This document shows, piece after piece, positions 1 to 8,937 of a stretch of DNA of 64,000 nt. Numbering within the stretch: position 1 is the first letter of the stretch; every line of letters begins with the position of its first letter. Both the position numbers and the translations under genes were made by a program. The stretch comes from Bog-159 sp963843255 (GTDB lineage: Bacteria; Acidobacteriota; Terriglobia; Bryobacterales; Bryobacteraceae), in contig CAWJJQ010000009.1 of the NCBI GenBank assembly GCA_963843255.1, positions 1 to 64,000 of the forward strand, in the 5' to 3' direction. The notes under the pieces are model-generated. The model worked only from the letters and a program-made list of their open reading frames with translations. It ran no database searches and was not told the origin of the DNA.

Positions 1-1
1 C

Positions 2-30
2 TTTACATCGGGGCCTGGGGATGGTAGACT
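2..30 (+). promoter_or_regulatory. Candidate sigma70-type promoter of the membrane regulator gene
   Basis: TTTACA at 2-7 and TAGACT at 25-30 are separated by 17 bases. The expected transcription start falls only a few bases before the ATG at 41, giving a very short leader, and no Shine-Dalgarno sequence is visible. The assignment rests on consensus matching only. Confidence 0.4.
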
Positions 31-40
31 TCCGGCATAA

Positions 41-1933
41 ATGCAGATTCAGCATAATCGGATCTGCTTCAGTATATTTGAGGTAGACCGGCAGGCGCGG
101 GAATTGCGCAAGCACGGCGTCCGGATCAAGTTGGAGGATCAGCCGTTCGAGATCCTGATGGCGCTGCTCGAAAAGCCAGGCACCATCGTCACCCGTGAGG
201 AACTTCGCGCGAGAATCTGGCCTGAGGGAGTTTTCGTCGATTTCGATAAGGGCCTCAGCAAAGCTGTAAATAAGATCCGTACAGCGCTCGGCGATCCGGC
301 GGCCACCCCCCGCTTCATCGAAACACGGTCGCGCCGCGGGTACCGGTTCATCGCTCCGGTTACCTTGGTGGAGGAACCGCGCGCCTTGGCGACCGGCTCG
401 GAACCGCAGCAGGAGGCGGTCGTAAGGGCGCCGGCGCCGGCCTTCTGGCCGAAGGCAGCCCTTTGGGTGGCGGCCGGCTTGATGTTAGCCACCGGGCTGG
501 CGGCCGCTCTGAACATCGGTGGACTTCGGAACAGGCTGTTTGCTTCGAGGACTGTTCCGCACCTGCAATCGATCGCTGTCCTGCCGTTGGAAAATCTCTC
601 GCACGATCCGGAGCAAGAGTATTTTGCCGATGGCCTCACGGACGCGCTGATCACCGATCTTGGCAGAATCGTGGGTTTGCGCGTGATCTCGCGCACCTCG
701 GTGATGCAGTACAAACGCACCAGGAAGCCGCTTCCGGAAATCGCCAGGGAGTTGAATGTGGATGCCGTGGTCGAGGGCACGGTGCTCCGGTCCGGAAACC
801 ACATCAGGATTACGGTGCAGTTACTGCAGGCGCGCACCGACCGGCACTTGTGGTCGGAGCGCTATGAACGGGATTTCGAGGACCTCCTCCAATTGGAACA
901 GCAGATGGCCCTGGCGATTGCCAACGAAATCAGCGGGCAACTCATGCTTGCGGATCGAAGCCGCACGCAAGGAAACCGCTCGGCCAATCCGGCGGCGTTC
1001 GACGCCTACCTGCGGGGACGCTACTTCTGGACCAGGAGGGATGCGCAAGCCACGCCTGAGGCGGTTGGATATTTCGAGCAGGCGCTTCGGGAGGATCCGA
1101 AGTTCGCGCTGGCCTGGTCCGGCCTGGCGGATTGTTATTCGACAGGCTGGTGGACGCAGGGGGATGCGGCCCGCGCGGAAAGATATGCCCGCAAAGCACT
1201 GACTCTGGCCCCGGAACTGGCGGAAGCGCACATTTCGGTGGGATACGCCGATTATGATTTAGCCCGGTTCGCGGATGCCGAGAGGGAGGCTCGGCGAGGT
1301 ATCGCGCTGAATCCAAATTATGTGACGGCCCATCATTTTCTCTCGTTCTACTTGCTTACCGCGGGCCGCGCGACGGAGGCGCTGGCAGAGAACGACCGCG
1401 CCCGGCAACTGGACCCATTCTCTTTTCCGGTGGTGTACGTGCGCGGCCTCATCTTTATGAATCTGCATGACTACGAGCGGGCCGCGGAACAGTTTACTGC
1501 CACAGCGGACATTAATCCGCAGTCCCATGGCCCTCACGAGAACCTCGGCCACCTGTACTGGATTCTGGGCAGAGTTCCGGAGGCGTTGGCGGAGGAACGG
1601 AAGGCTGCCACGCTGGCGTCGAAGCCGGAGCGGCTGCGGGATCAGGACGAAATTGCCGCCGTGTATTTGAAATCCGGATATGCGGCAGCCGCACGCCGCT
1701 CTGCGCAACTGTGGGAGAGTGCTTATCATGGCGAGGACATGGATGCCTTCGATACCGCCATTCAATGGGCGATCGCCAGGGATGCAGACAAAGCGCTGGA
1801 ATGGCTGAATCGCGCGACTGAAATGTCGCGAGGCAACAACAACTGGGTCGAGTTACGGAACCCAGCGTTTGATTTCATGCGCGCAGATTCACGTTACCGC
1901 AATCTGATGGGGCGGCTGGGGTTGACTCCGTAG
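41..1933 (+). CDS. CadC-like membrane transcriptional regulator: winged helix, FlgO/TolB-N-like domain, TPR repeats
   Basis: 630 residues. Residues about 10-105 form an OmpR/CadC-type winged-helix DNA-binding domain, ending in the typical RRGYRFIAPV. A single hydrophobic segment near 135-160 (ALWVAAGLMLATGLAAAL) should anchor it in the inner membrane. Residues about 175-300 (SIAVLPLENLS, YFADGLTDALITDL, VEGTVLRSG) are the FlgO/TolB N-terminal-like domain usual in this class, and the rest is tetratricopeptide repeats (about 325-600). Proteins with this layout are common in Acidobacteria and are thought to pass a periplasmic or protein-protein signal to DNA; no target can be named here. The start at 41 gives the full winged helix. 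The next gene is a tRNA on the other strand, so no operon is suggested. Confidence 0.85.
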   Translation: MQIQHNRICFSIFEVDRQARELRKHGVRIKLEDQPFEILMALLEKPGTIVTREELRARIWPEGVFVDFDKGLSKAVNKIRTALGDPAATPRFIETRSRRGYRFIAPVTLVEEPRALATGSEPQQEAVVRAPAPAFWPKAALWVAAGLMLATGLAAALNIGGLRNRLFASRTVPHLQSIAVLPLENLSHDPEQEYFADGLTDALITDLGRIVGLRVISRTSVMQYKRTRKPLPEIARELNVDAVVEGTVLRSGNHIRITVQLLQARTDRHLWSERYERDFEDLLQLEQQMALAIANEISGQLMLADRSRTQGNRSANPAAFDAYLRGRYFWTRRDAQATPEAVGYFEQALREDPKFALAWSGLADCYSTGWWTQGDAARAERYARKALTLAPELAEAHISVGYADYDLARFADAEREARRGIALNPNYVTAHHFLSFYLLTAGRATEALAENDRARQLDPFSFPVVYVRGLIFMNLHDYERAAEQFTATADINPQSHGPHENLGHLYWILGRVPEALAEERKAATLASKPERLRDQDEIAAVYLKSGYAAAARRSAQLWESAYHGEDMDAFDTAIQWAIARDADKALEWLNRATEMSRGNNNWVELRNPAFDFMRADSRYRNLMGRLGLTP

Positions 1934-1941
1934 GAGTTTGT

Positions 1942-2018
1942 TGGGGCGGCTTGTGGGATTCGAACCCACGACTTTCGGAACCACAATCCGACGCTCTACC
2001 ACCTGAGCTAAAGCCGCC
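1942..2018 (-). tRNA. tRNA-His (anticodon GTG), CCA encoded
   Basis: The minus strand folds into a full cloverleaf. The acceptor stem pairs GCGGCTT with AAGCCGC, the D-arm lies in TAGCTCAGGTGGTAGAGC, the anticodon stem TCGGA/TCCGA frames loop TTGTGGT with anticodon GTG, and the T-arm is GTGGG-TTCGAAT-CCCAC. An extra G before the acceptor stem (2018) faces C73 (1945), the G-1:C73 identity element of bacterial tRNA-His. The terminal CCA is in the DNA at 1942-1944. Confidence 0.97.
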
Positions 2019-2102
2019 GCAAGGAATGATTACAGTTTAGCAAAACCACCGGAAGTGAGCATGGATCCGATGACGGCGACGGCGGCGTTCCCGGGCGCTT
2101 CG

Positions 2103-2975
2103 TCATTTCCGGTCGAGGACCGATTGTACAAAATCGCCGAGTTGGCCGGCTGTGAATTCGTTGCCTTCGAAATTTGCCGCCAACTTTCCCTGGCGGTCGA
2201 TCACGATGGTGTGCAGGGAGTGGGTGAGCGTACCTTCGTCGGGCCAGAAGTTCACTCCGAACTGGCGGCACACCCGGCGCACCTCAGGCTCCTTTCCGGT
2301 GAGCAGATGCCACGATGCGGGATCGGCTTTCCAGATCTCGCCATACTTGGCCAGAACGTCCGGCGTATCGTGTACCGGATCCATGGTGATGCTCAGCAAA
2401 ATCAATTCGCTCCCCACTCGGTCGTGAAACCGTTTTTGCACGCGCCCGAGATTGTTCGACAGCCGGAAGCAGTAGTTCGGCAAAGGGCAGCGGGTGTAGA
2501 CGAACGCCGCGGCGATGACTTTGCCCGTGAACTGTGTGAGGCGGACGCTTTGTCCGGTCTGGTCGGTCAAGGTGAAGTCGGGCACGGATTGGCCCGTCGC
2601 GATTTCGGCCGCAGCCGGGTCCGAATGATCGAGACGCGCCAGGAGCTGCAGCCGCTGCACCTGAAGCGGTTCCGTCTCCACGCTCTGGTAATGATGAATC
2701 CGCAGATCCTCGGCGTAGGCATCGTCGCCGGTGACTACCAGGTTGAAGTCCACGATTTTGCCGGGTTGGATGCTATCCAGCAACTTTACATCGCGCACCG
2801 GCACCGGCATCACCATGGCTTCCATGTAGCCAGGAATCGCGGTGCAGGATGCCAAAAACGATTTGTGATCGCGATCCAGCTTCAGGACGAGGCCGGTGAC
2901 GGGATAGCGTTGCGCGGCACCCATCGCGCCCACAGCCGCGATTAGCACCAAAGCGCGCAGGATGCGGCCGATCAT
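2103..2975 (-). CDS. SCO1/SenC-type copper/redox protein with N-terminal CusF-like domain
   Basis: 290 residues from the ATG at 2975. An N-terminal signal or anchor segment (ILRALVLIAAVGAMGAA) is followed by a CusF-like copper-binding segment (about 24-92, with GYMEAMVMPVPV resembling the CusF Met-rich strand). A thioredoxin-fold SCO domain follows (about 128-285): VPDFTLTDQTGQ, then TRCPLPNYC at 161-169 and the conserved His in LTHSLHTIVID. SCO proteins deliver copper to cytochrome oxidase or act as periplasmic thiol proteins. The cysteines are spaced C-x5-C instead of the classic C-x3-C. The start overlaps the stop of the upstream FG-GAP gene as ATGA, so the two are translationally coupled. 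In-frame sequence upstream of 2975 is antisense-like and was not included. Confidence 0.88.
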   Translation of the reverse strand: MIGRILRALVLIAAVGAMGAAQRYPVTGLVLKLDRDHKSFLASCTAIPGYMEAMVMPVPVRDVKLLDSIQPGKIVDFNLVVTGDDAYAEDLRIHHYQSVETEPLQVQRLQLLARLDHSDPAAAEIATGQSVPDFTLTDQTGQSVRLTQFTGKVIAAAFVYTRCPLPNYCFRLSNNLGRVQKRFHDRVGSELILLSITMDPVHDTPDVLAKYGEIWKADPASWHLLTGKEPEVRRVCRQFGVNFWPDEGTLTHSLHTIVIDRQGKLAANFEGNEFTAGQLGDFVQSVLDRK

Positions 2976-5584
2976 GGCGCCCGCTCCCCCGCAGGCTTGG
3001 CCGCCACTGCCGGAGGCCGGTTGGCGCCCCCGAGGCGATATGGCGTGTAATTGAGCTTGGTATATCCCGCTGTAGACTCCTTGATCTCGATGAACTGGTT
3101 CTTGCCCACGTTCGTCAGCCCCTGCGGCGCCGTAGTGCCCGGCCACCAGATCTCGACCTTTTGAATCTCGGCCGATTTGCCCAAACCGAGGTGCTGCCGC
3201 AATGGGGACCCGCCAAACGAGCTCTGGCTGCCCACCGTGCGGTAGATGGCCCGTGTAGCACCGCCTTCGTTCTTTACGGTCACCTTGATGCGCGCGCCGA
3301 TGGCAGACCTGTTGGCCTTCACACCCACCAGGTGCATCACGATCCAGTCGTTGCCGTTGCCCGGATTCTCAAACAGACGGTAGGTATGACTGTCGCCAGG
3401 TGCCGCGCCGCCGATGGAGGTCAGGATGTCTTCGTCGCCGTCGTTATCCAGGTCCGCGAAGGCCACACCGTGACCGGGGTGCAACTCGCCCGTGCCCGAA
3501 GAAGCGGTGACATCGACGAACGATTTTCCGTCTTTGTTCCGCAGCATGACGTTCGGCAGCAGCGAGCCATACGACGGGTTGCCGGTGCCAAGGTAAATAT
3601 CCAGGTAACCGTCGTTGTCTATATCGCCGAAGTTGGAACCCATGGGTAGGAAGACCATTTCCAGCCCGGCGTCTTTGGTTACGTCGCGAAACGTCCCGTT
3701 GCCCAGGTTCTTATACAGCTTTAACGTGCCTACGTTGAACGGCAGTTTCAGGTAGGTCTTCACGCTTTCTTCGATCGAAGGATAGAAACTGGTGACAAAC
3801 AGGTCCGGCCATCCATCGTTGTCGTAGTCAAAGAACCAGGTGGCGAAGCCTCTTCCCGATCCGGGCACGCCGGCCTGTTCGGCCACGTTGGTGAACGTCC
3901 CGTCATGGTTGTTGTGGTAGAGGAAATTATTGCGGCCCATGTTGGATACGTAGAAGTCCACGTATCCGTCGCCATCGTAGTCGATGGCCGCCACGCCTTT
4001 GGAGAAGGCCGATTGGTCGATGCGCGCGCTGTGAGAGATGTCCTGAAAGGTGCCATCGCCCTTGTTCAAAAAGAGCTGGCTGGGCCCGCTTTCGTTCACT
4101 ACGAACAGGTCCAGAAGGCCGTCGTTGTTGATGTCTGCCCAAGCCGCGCCCTGGGTATTGGTGGCGGGAAACGCCAGGCCCGCCTGCTTCGTAACGTCGG
4201 TGAAAGTTCCGTCGCAGTTATTGCGCAGCAGCGATTTGCGCTGCCCGATCTGCTCCCAGGCGCCGCGCAAAACCAGAATGTCCGTGCATCCGTCGTTGTT
4301 GTAGTCGGCCTGTATGAGATTCAAGCCGCCCCACTGATCGCTCAAGCCGGCCGCCGCCGTACGATCCGAAAAGGTGCCGTTCCCATTGTTATGGAAGTAG
4401 TGCATGGGAGCGCAGGTATCAAACGAAGAGGTGACCACATCCAACAAGCCGTTATTGGCGAAGTCGTCGATCACAATTCCTGATGAAACCGCGAAAAGGT
4501 TGAGCCCGGCTTCGGGCGCCACATCCTTGAAGCGTCCTACCCTCTCGGTGGATTCAAACAGCGATGGCGGCAGCAAAAAGGGGGAAGGCACATTTTCCGG
4601 ATAGTTACCCAGGGTCATCTCCGCCAGGTTGAGCAGCCATTTCGCGTCGATACTGTCCGGCTGGCGGGCCAGGTACTTCAGGAAATACTTCACGGCTTTT
4701 TCGGAGTAGGCCGTGTGCTTGTAGCGGAGCGAATGCGGCATGGGGAAGAGGCATCGATCGCCCGGATTCTGGTAAACGTCGTTCTCCATCTCGGACGCAT
4801 GCAGGTAGGCGATGCCCAGCGACTCCTCGAGCGCCGGCAATAACTGCGGGGAATCCGACGCTGCCAGCCGGTAGGCAGCTTCAAACTGCGCGATGGATTC
4901 CACCATTTCGCCTTTGTAGGCGTGAAGCTGCGCTTTAGCCATGTGCAGGTGGACGCGATCCAGCGGATTGGCATCTGCCGCTTTGTCCGCGCCGCCCGTA
5001 TCCGGAGCACGGAGCGCCTTGTCAATCCAATCCATCACCGCCGTATACGCGCGAGTATGGACTTCACAGATGGCCTTGGGATCCTGATCCCAACCCGCCG
5101 GCTTGGAGATCGCGGTGAGTGCGGACAGCGCCTCGGGGACGCCGCCAACTTCCGGGGCGATCCGGATAGCGCCGCTGGCGGCCAAGGCGGCCTGCCGGGC
5201 GCGGTTATCGTCGTTAAGCTTGGCCGGTTCGGTCTCCGCGGCCACCTTGAGAACGGCGTAGCCGGTGGGCAGCTTAACGATGCCTGAAATGTCACCCGGG
5301 TGAAGCCCTTCCAGGGCGCCACGCAACTCAGGGCGCAGGGTAGCCGGATCGACCTGGCCGAGCGAGCCGCCGTCGAGCGCCGTGGCATCGGTGGATTTTT
5401 CGCGCGCGAGCACGGCGAAATCCGCGCCGCGCTTCAACTCCGCCACGATCTTTGCGGCGGCATCGGCGGAATCAACTACAATGATGCGGACCGGAATGGT
5501 TCCCGCGGAATCGGCCGCCATCAGGCAATGGAACATCCCGCAGCCGATCAAGCACGACAGCGCAGATGCCATCAGGCCTCGCAT
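2972..5584 (-). CDS. Secreted parvulin-like / TPR / FG-GAP (VCBS) / ASPIC-UnbV protein
   Basis: 870 residues. Residues 1-25 form a signal peptide. Residues about 30-118 match a PpiC/parvulin fold (LKRGADFAVLAREKSTDATALDGGSLGQ, then GYAVLKV). The histidines normally seen in ARHIL and GYHII are replaced by Ile and Ala, so isomerase activity is doubtful. Residues about 150-320 are helical and TPR-like. From about 360 to 760 there are repeated Ca-binding FG-GAP/VCBS motifs (DYDGDGYVD, DYDNDGWPD, DIDNDGYLD, DLDNDGDED) predicting a beta-propeller. The last ~100 residues are an ASPIC/UnbV domain (RSAIGARIKV, GGSPLRQHLGLG, VEIWWPG). It is likely periplasmic or surface-exposed. The four-base overlap with the SCO gene implies a joint role, perhaps in metalloprotein or respiratory assembly; that is inference. 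Confidence 0.85.
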   Translation of the reverse strand: MRGLMASALSCLIGCGMFHCLMAADSAGTIPVRIIVVDSADAAAKIVAELKRGADFAVLAREKSTDATALDGGSLGQVDPATLRPELRGALEGLHPGDISGIVKLPTGYAVLKVAAETEPAKLNDDNRARQAALAASGAIRIAPEVGGVPEALSALTAISKPAGWDQDPKAICEVHTRAYTAVMDWIDKALRAPDTGGADKAADANPLDRVHLHMAKAQLHAYKGEMVESIAQFEAAYRLAASDSPQLLPALEESLGIAYLHASEMENDVYQNPGDRCLFPMPHSLRYKHTAYSEKAVKYFLKYLARQPDSIDAKWLLNLAEMTLGNYPENVPSPFLLPPSLFESTERVGRFKDVAPEAGLNLFAVSSGIVIDDFANNGLLDVVTSSFDTCAPMHYFHNNGNGTFSDRTAAAGLSDQWGGLNLIQADYNNDGCTDILVLRGAWEQIGQRKSLLRNNCDGTFTDVTKQAGLAFPATNTQGAAWADINNDGLLDLFVVNESGPSQLFLNKGDGTFQDISHSARIDQSAFSKGVAAIDYDGDGYVDFYVSNMGRNNFLYHNNHDGTFTNVAEQAGVPGSGRGFATWFFDYDNDGWPDLFVTSFYPSIEESVKTYLKLPFNVGTLKLYKNLGNGTFRDVTKDAGLEMVFLPMGSNFGDIDNDGYLDIYLGTGNPSYGSLLPNVMLRNKDGKSFVDVTASSGTGELHPGHGVAFADLDNDGDEDILTSIGGAAPGDSHTYRLFENPGNGNDWIVMHLVGVKANRSAIGARIKVTVKNEGGATRAIYRTVGSQSSFGGSPLRQHLGLGKSAEIQKVEIWWPGTTAPQGLTNVGKNQFIEIKESTAGYTKLNYTPYRLGGANRPPAVAAKPAGERAP

Positions 5585-5635
5585 TGGGCCACCATCTCCA
5601 TTTTGGTTGTTACTTTTCCCCTCTGCCTGGAGCAG

Positions 5636-5658
5636 AAAACTAGGCGCTCGGGACGCCT
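5636..5658 (-). terminator. Weak terminator-like hairpin after the hydrolase-dockerin gene
   Basis: On the minus strand AGGCG (5654-5658) and CGCCT (5642-5646) can pair across a 7-base loop and are followed by AGTTTT. The stem is only 5 bp, so termination efficiency is uncertain. It lies about 30 bases after the stop at 5691. Confidence 0.3.
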
Positions 5659-5690
5659 GGTGGCTAACATTTTAGCACTCGCCAAAACGC

Positions 5691-8600
5691 TTATGGTGCG
5701 GCCAGCGACGGGCCGCCCACAATGTTCGATGGCAACGATAGATTGCCGCTGGCATCTTCCGCCCGTACGAAGTACATGGCCTGCAAGGTGGAAGGAGGAG
5801 TTTCCGTATAGGCCGGAGACGTGACGCGGCCAAGGAACATCACCGGTCCGGGAAAGCCGCAGCCGCAGGCCAGACTGCAGGTGTTCCCGCTACAGGTGGT
5901 AGCACCCACGGCGCTCTGGGCCCGGACCGCGTAACAGGTGTTGAGCACCGCGGCGGTACTGGCGCTACATGCGGCAGCGAGCGCAGTCGAGGCGGGCGTG
6001 GGCGGCGGCGAACTCAGTTCGTAGAACGAAATGCGGTAGACCAGGTAATCCACGGCGCCCGAAATGGGGCTCCAAGAGAGTGAAACCGTGCCGCCCAGGG
6101 AACCGGACGTGGAACTGACTACCGGTATGCCGAGCGTGGAGGACGCTGGACGGACCTTTGGCACGATGCAGCCCGGGTAGGTGCATTGAGTGGTCAGCAG
6201 GTGAAGATCATTGGTGGTAATTCTGCCATCCTGATCCAGGTCCATGGGGTCTTTGGGAGTGGCCTTGGTGTTCAATCGGGCGGACAGAAGATTCACATCG
6301 TTTTGATCGATCACGCCGTCGTGGTTGAAATCGAGCGTTCCATTGTCGAGCATGAAAACCTGGGTTCCACCGACGGGCCGTGCGGTGCCCCAGTACAGGC
6401 CAAAGGGGGTGGCCGCGAAACTCCGGCCGCCCGTATTCCAGCCATCGCCCAGGCCGATCTTGCTCACCATGGTCCAGTGCACCCCGTCGTTGGTACGCAT
6501 GATGTCGGAGCCGAACTCCTGGGCCCAACTGGCCCCGTATCCGTCCTGGTTGGAACTGTCGGCGCTCCAGTCCCAGGTGCTCAAATACAAACCGAGGCTG
6601 CCGGCTCCCATTCTCCAGAAGTGCCCGGTAAAACCGTTGTCGAAGTACTGGCCTATACCGCTGATCGGATCCACCGCTAAGCCGGCGCCGGGCTGCCCTT
6701 GCGGAATGGTGCGCGGGTTGCCTACCACCAGATCCCAGCTATCGAACGAATCCACGGGGTCCGGCACGTTACCGGTGGTGTCGGGATGGATGCGGACCAG
6801 TTCGTTAGGCTGGTCGGTGCCCACGTACAGGCAGCCGATGCCGGGGCAGCTTTGGGTATCGGCGAACACCTGCGTGCTCATCGCATAATTGGAAACTAAA
6901 CCTTGCGCGTAACCGCCCTGGATGACAACGGGCGTCCAGTTATACGGAGCGGGACCCTGCCCGTTGGTCTTGTAGACGCTGTATTGCGTGGTTCCGGCGC
7001 TGTAGGGATTGCCGCAGCCGGCGTACATAAAGTTGTTGAAGGGCTCCAGAATCCAGACAGGCAGTGTTTCGGCCGGGGGACTGACAAATTGGAAATTGTT
7101 GTTTCCGTGGGATGGATTAGCGCCGGGCAAGGAGGCGATCACGCGGCCGACACCGGAATAATCGCCCACCTGGAGATACAGCGTCCCGTTCAGTTGTTGG
7201 CCAGAGCGGATGCCGTAGATGGGAAACTGTTGCGTGCCTGCCTGCGAGAGATTCCCCAGAAATGTTCCGGGGGCTTGCGGAAGCTGGTTCCAGGTGACGC
7301 CATCCACGGAGCGCAGGATGCGCGGCGGCGGCCATCCGCCAACGGATGTTTCGAAGATGGCGCCGGAGGTGACGGTTCCCGCATACAAAGCCACCGTGCC
7401 GCCCGGTTCAGTTACGACACTTAGGCTCCGGACACCCATCTCGCGGGCGGTAGGCACCGTATTGCCGCTGTTATCGGTAGTAGTGAGGGAGTTCGGCGAT
7501 TGAAACACCCGGGTCCAAACATTGGTTTGGGGAGTGTATTGCCAGATTTCGGCCTGCAAAGGCAAGAGATGATAATCAGGTGTGCAGTTACCGATAGCCG
7601 GGGGATAGAGCTGCGGCAGGCCGAGTTGAATTGCCGACAAGGCGGCGGTGACACAACTAACTTCCCGGCCTGTCCCGACATATAAGTTGCCATTGAACCA
7701 TTGCATCGACCAGGACTCGCTGTTGTTCTGATCGCCAAAGCCGCCCGTTGCCACCCGGTTGAAGCCGGGCTGCTGGCTTTCCTGCGCCATGATCCGGCTG
7801 TAGATCATGGAAAAGGAGTTATCGCCGAGGCGTAACTTGTAGTGCTCCACGTGTATTACGCCCAGGTTCATGGCATAAGTCGTGGGCAGCAAGGTCTCCG
7901 GCTCAGTGACTAATCCATCGTTAGGGGGGGCGCTGGAACCGCCGGTAATGCTCTGCAGAATCGGCCCCGTGGCAGGAGTGGAACCGCCCACGCACTTGGG
8001 ATCGGGGCACCAGGTATCGCCCGCCACGGTGTAGAAGGGGATCCGCGCATTTTGAAAAATCGGATCCCACTGGGCCCGGAGCAGTTCGACGTTCGAGATT
8101 TCGAGCGATTGCACGCCGGGCGTCAGCAATCCCAAGGCCTGGCCCAGAGGCTGGCCGGCCGGACTGAATAACCAGTCGGAGAGGGCATCTCCCTGGTTCG
8201 GCGTGCCAAGAGTAATCACGCCGCTGGCGATGCCTATCCACTGCGGAGTGGCGATGGCTGCTTCCAGATCCAAGCCGCCCTTGGAATGACCAATGAAATA
8301 GACCTTCGATACCGAGTAAGTGGCCAGTATCTTCGGAAACATGGTCTGCAGCATTGCCGCATTGGCCTGAATGATCGAATTGTTGTTTGAGTTATCCAGG
8401 CTCAAGCTGACGAACACGGTTCGAAAGCCATTGTCGTAGGCGTAATCGTACATGTCGTTGCCGGTCGAGTCGAGCCAGTCTTTGTAGCTCCCACCCAAAC
8501 CGTGCACGAAGACCAGGACGGGTGCATTCGATCCACCTGGGGGGACCGCGCCATACCAGAGATTGGGCTGCGTGGGATCCGCGACTACAGGCGGAGCGGT

Positions 8601-8708
8601 CGGGGGCTTGGCGGTGGTAGCGCAAACCGGGTAAGCGGCCAGAAGCAACAGACACCCGTACAGAACGCGGAGCCCCGGCCGGAATCCAGGGGACGCACAG
8701 GAAAGCAT
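5691..8708 (-). CDS. Secreted alpha/beta-hydrolase with beta-propeller-like region, dockerin-like and FN3-like domains
   Basis: 1005 residues from the ATG at 8708, which has AAAGGAG 6 bases upstream and begins a signal peptide. Residues about 40-290 resemble a PGAP1/lipase-type alpha/beta hydrolase: oxyanion region VFVHGLGGS and nucleophile elbow GHSKGG. The middle 350 residues have repeated W/G/T-rich segments (ILRSVDGVTWNQLP, YVGTDQPNELVRI) that look like a propeller of photosynthesis- or sialidase-like repeats. Next comes a paired EF-hand dockerin type I-like module (DFNHDGVIDQND, DLDQDGRITTND), then a fibronectin-III-like C-terminus (VVSSTSGSLGGTVSLSWSPI). The substrate is unknown. A frameshifted paralogue lies at 13582-16589. 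There is no cohesin in the window. Confidence 0.8.
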   Translation of the reverse strand: MLSCASPGFRPGLRVLYGCLLLLAAYPVCATTAKPPTAPPVVADPTQPNLWYGAVPPGGSNAPVLVFVHGLGGSYKDWLDSTGNDMYDYAYDNGFRTVFVSLSLDNSNNNSIIQANAAMLQTMFPKILATYSVSKVYFIGHSKGGLDLEAAIATPQWIGIASGVITLGTPNQGDALSDWLFSPAGQPLGQALGLLTPGVQSLEISNVELLRAQWDPIFQNARIPFYTVAGDTWCPDPKCVGGSTPATGPILQSITGGSSAPPNDGLVTEPETLLPTTYAMNLGVIHVEHYKLRLGDNSFSMIYSRIMAQESQQPGFNRVATGGFGDQNNSESWSMQWFNGNLYVGTGREVSCVTAALSAIQLGLPQLYPPAIGNCTPDYHLLPLQAEIWQYTPQTNVWTRVFQSPNSLTTTDNSGNTVPTAREMGVRSLSVVTEPGGTVALYAGTVTSGAIFETSVGGWPPPRILRSVDGVTWNQLPQAPGTFLGNLSQAGTQQFPIYGIRSGQQLNGTLYLQVGDYSGVGRVIASLPGANPSHGNNNFQFVSPPAETLPVWILEPFNNFMYAGCGNPYSAGTTQYSVYKTNGQGPAPYNWTPVVIQGGYAQGLVSNYAMSTQVFADTQSCPGIGCLYVGTDQPNELVRIHPDTTGNVPDPVDSFDSWDLVVGNPRTIPQGQPGAGLAVDPISGIGQYFDNGFTGHFWRMGAGSLGLYLSTWDWSADSSNQDGYGASWAQEFGSDIMRTNDGVHWTMVSKIGLGDGWNTGGRSFAATPFGLYWGTARPVGGTQVFMLDNGTLDFNHDGVIDQNDVNLLSARLNTKATPKDPMDLDQDGRITTNDLHLLTTQCTYPGCIVPKVRPASSTLGIPVVSSTSGSLGGTVSLSWSPISGAVDYLVYRISFYELSSPPPTPASTALAAACSASTAAVLNTCYAVRAQSAVGATTCSGNTCSLACGCGFPGPVMFLGRVTSPAYTETPPSTLQAMYFVRAEDASGNLSLPSNIVGGPSLAAP

Positions 8709-8937
8709 GGAAACTCCTTTGAAGTGGGGCTGCACCTGGCCCGCTCGATGCCGCTCACGCGGACTTTCAAAGACATTACCACTTCGCTGATGGGGGTGTC
8801 CATGCGCGCGGCGGGTTGGGGTACTAGTTCGGAATATGCGCTGTGAGACGGCTCCGCAGGCTACTGGGGTGCCGCGGAAGAGGGTGTCGCAGTGCCTTGA
8901 CAGGCGCTGGAATCGAGCATATTATGAGAGCCGGTCA

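Noticed and set aside
2055..2945. A 296-codon plus-strand frame opposite the SCO gene
   Set aside because: Antisense shadow; the SCO gene on the other strand has clear motifs and a coupled start.
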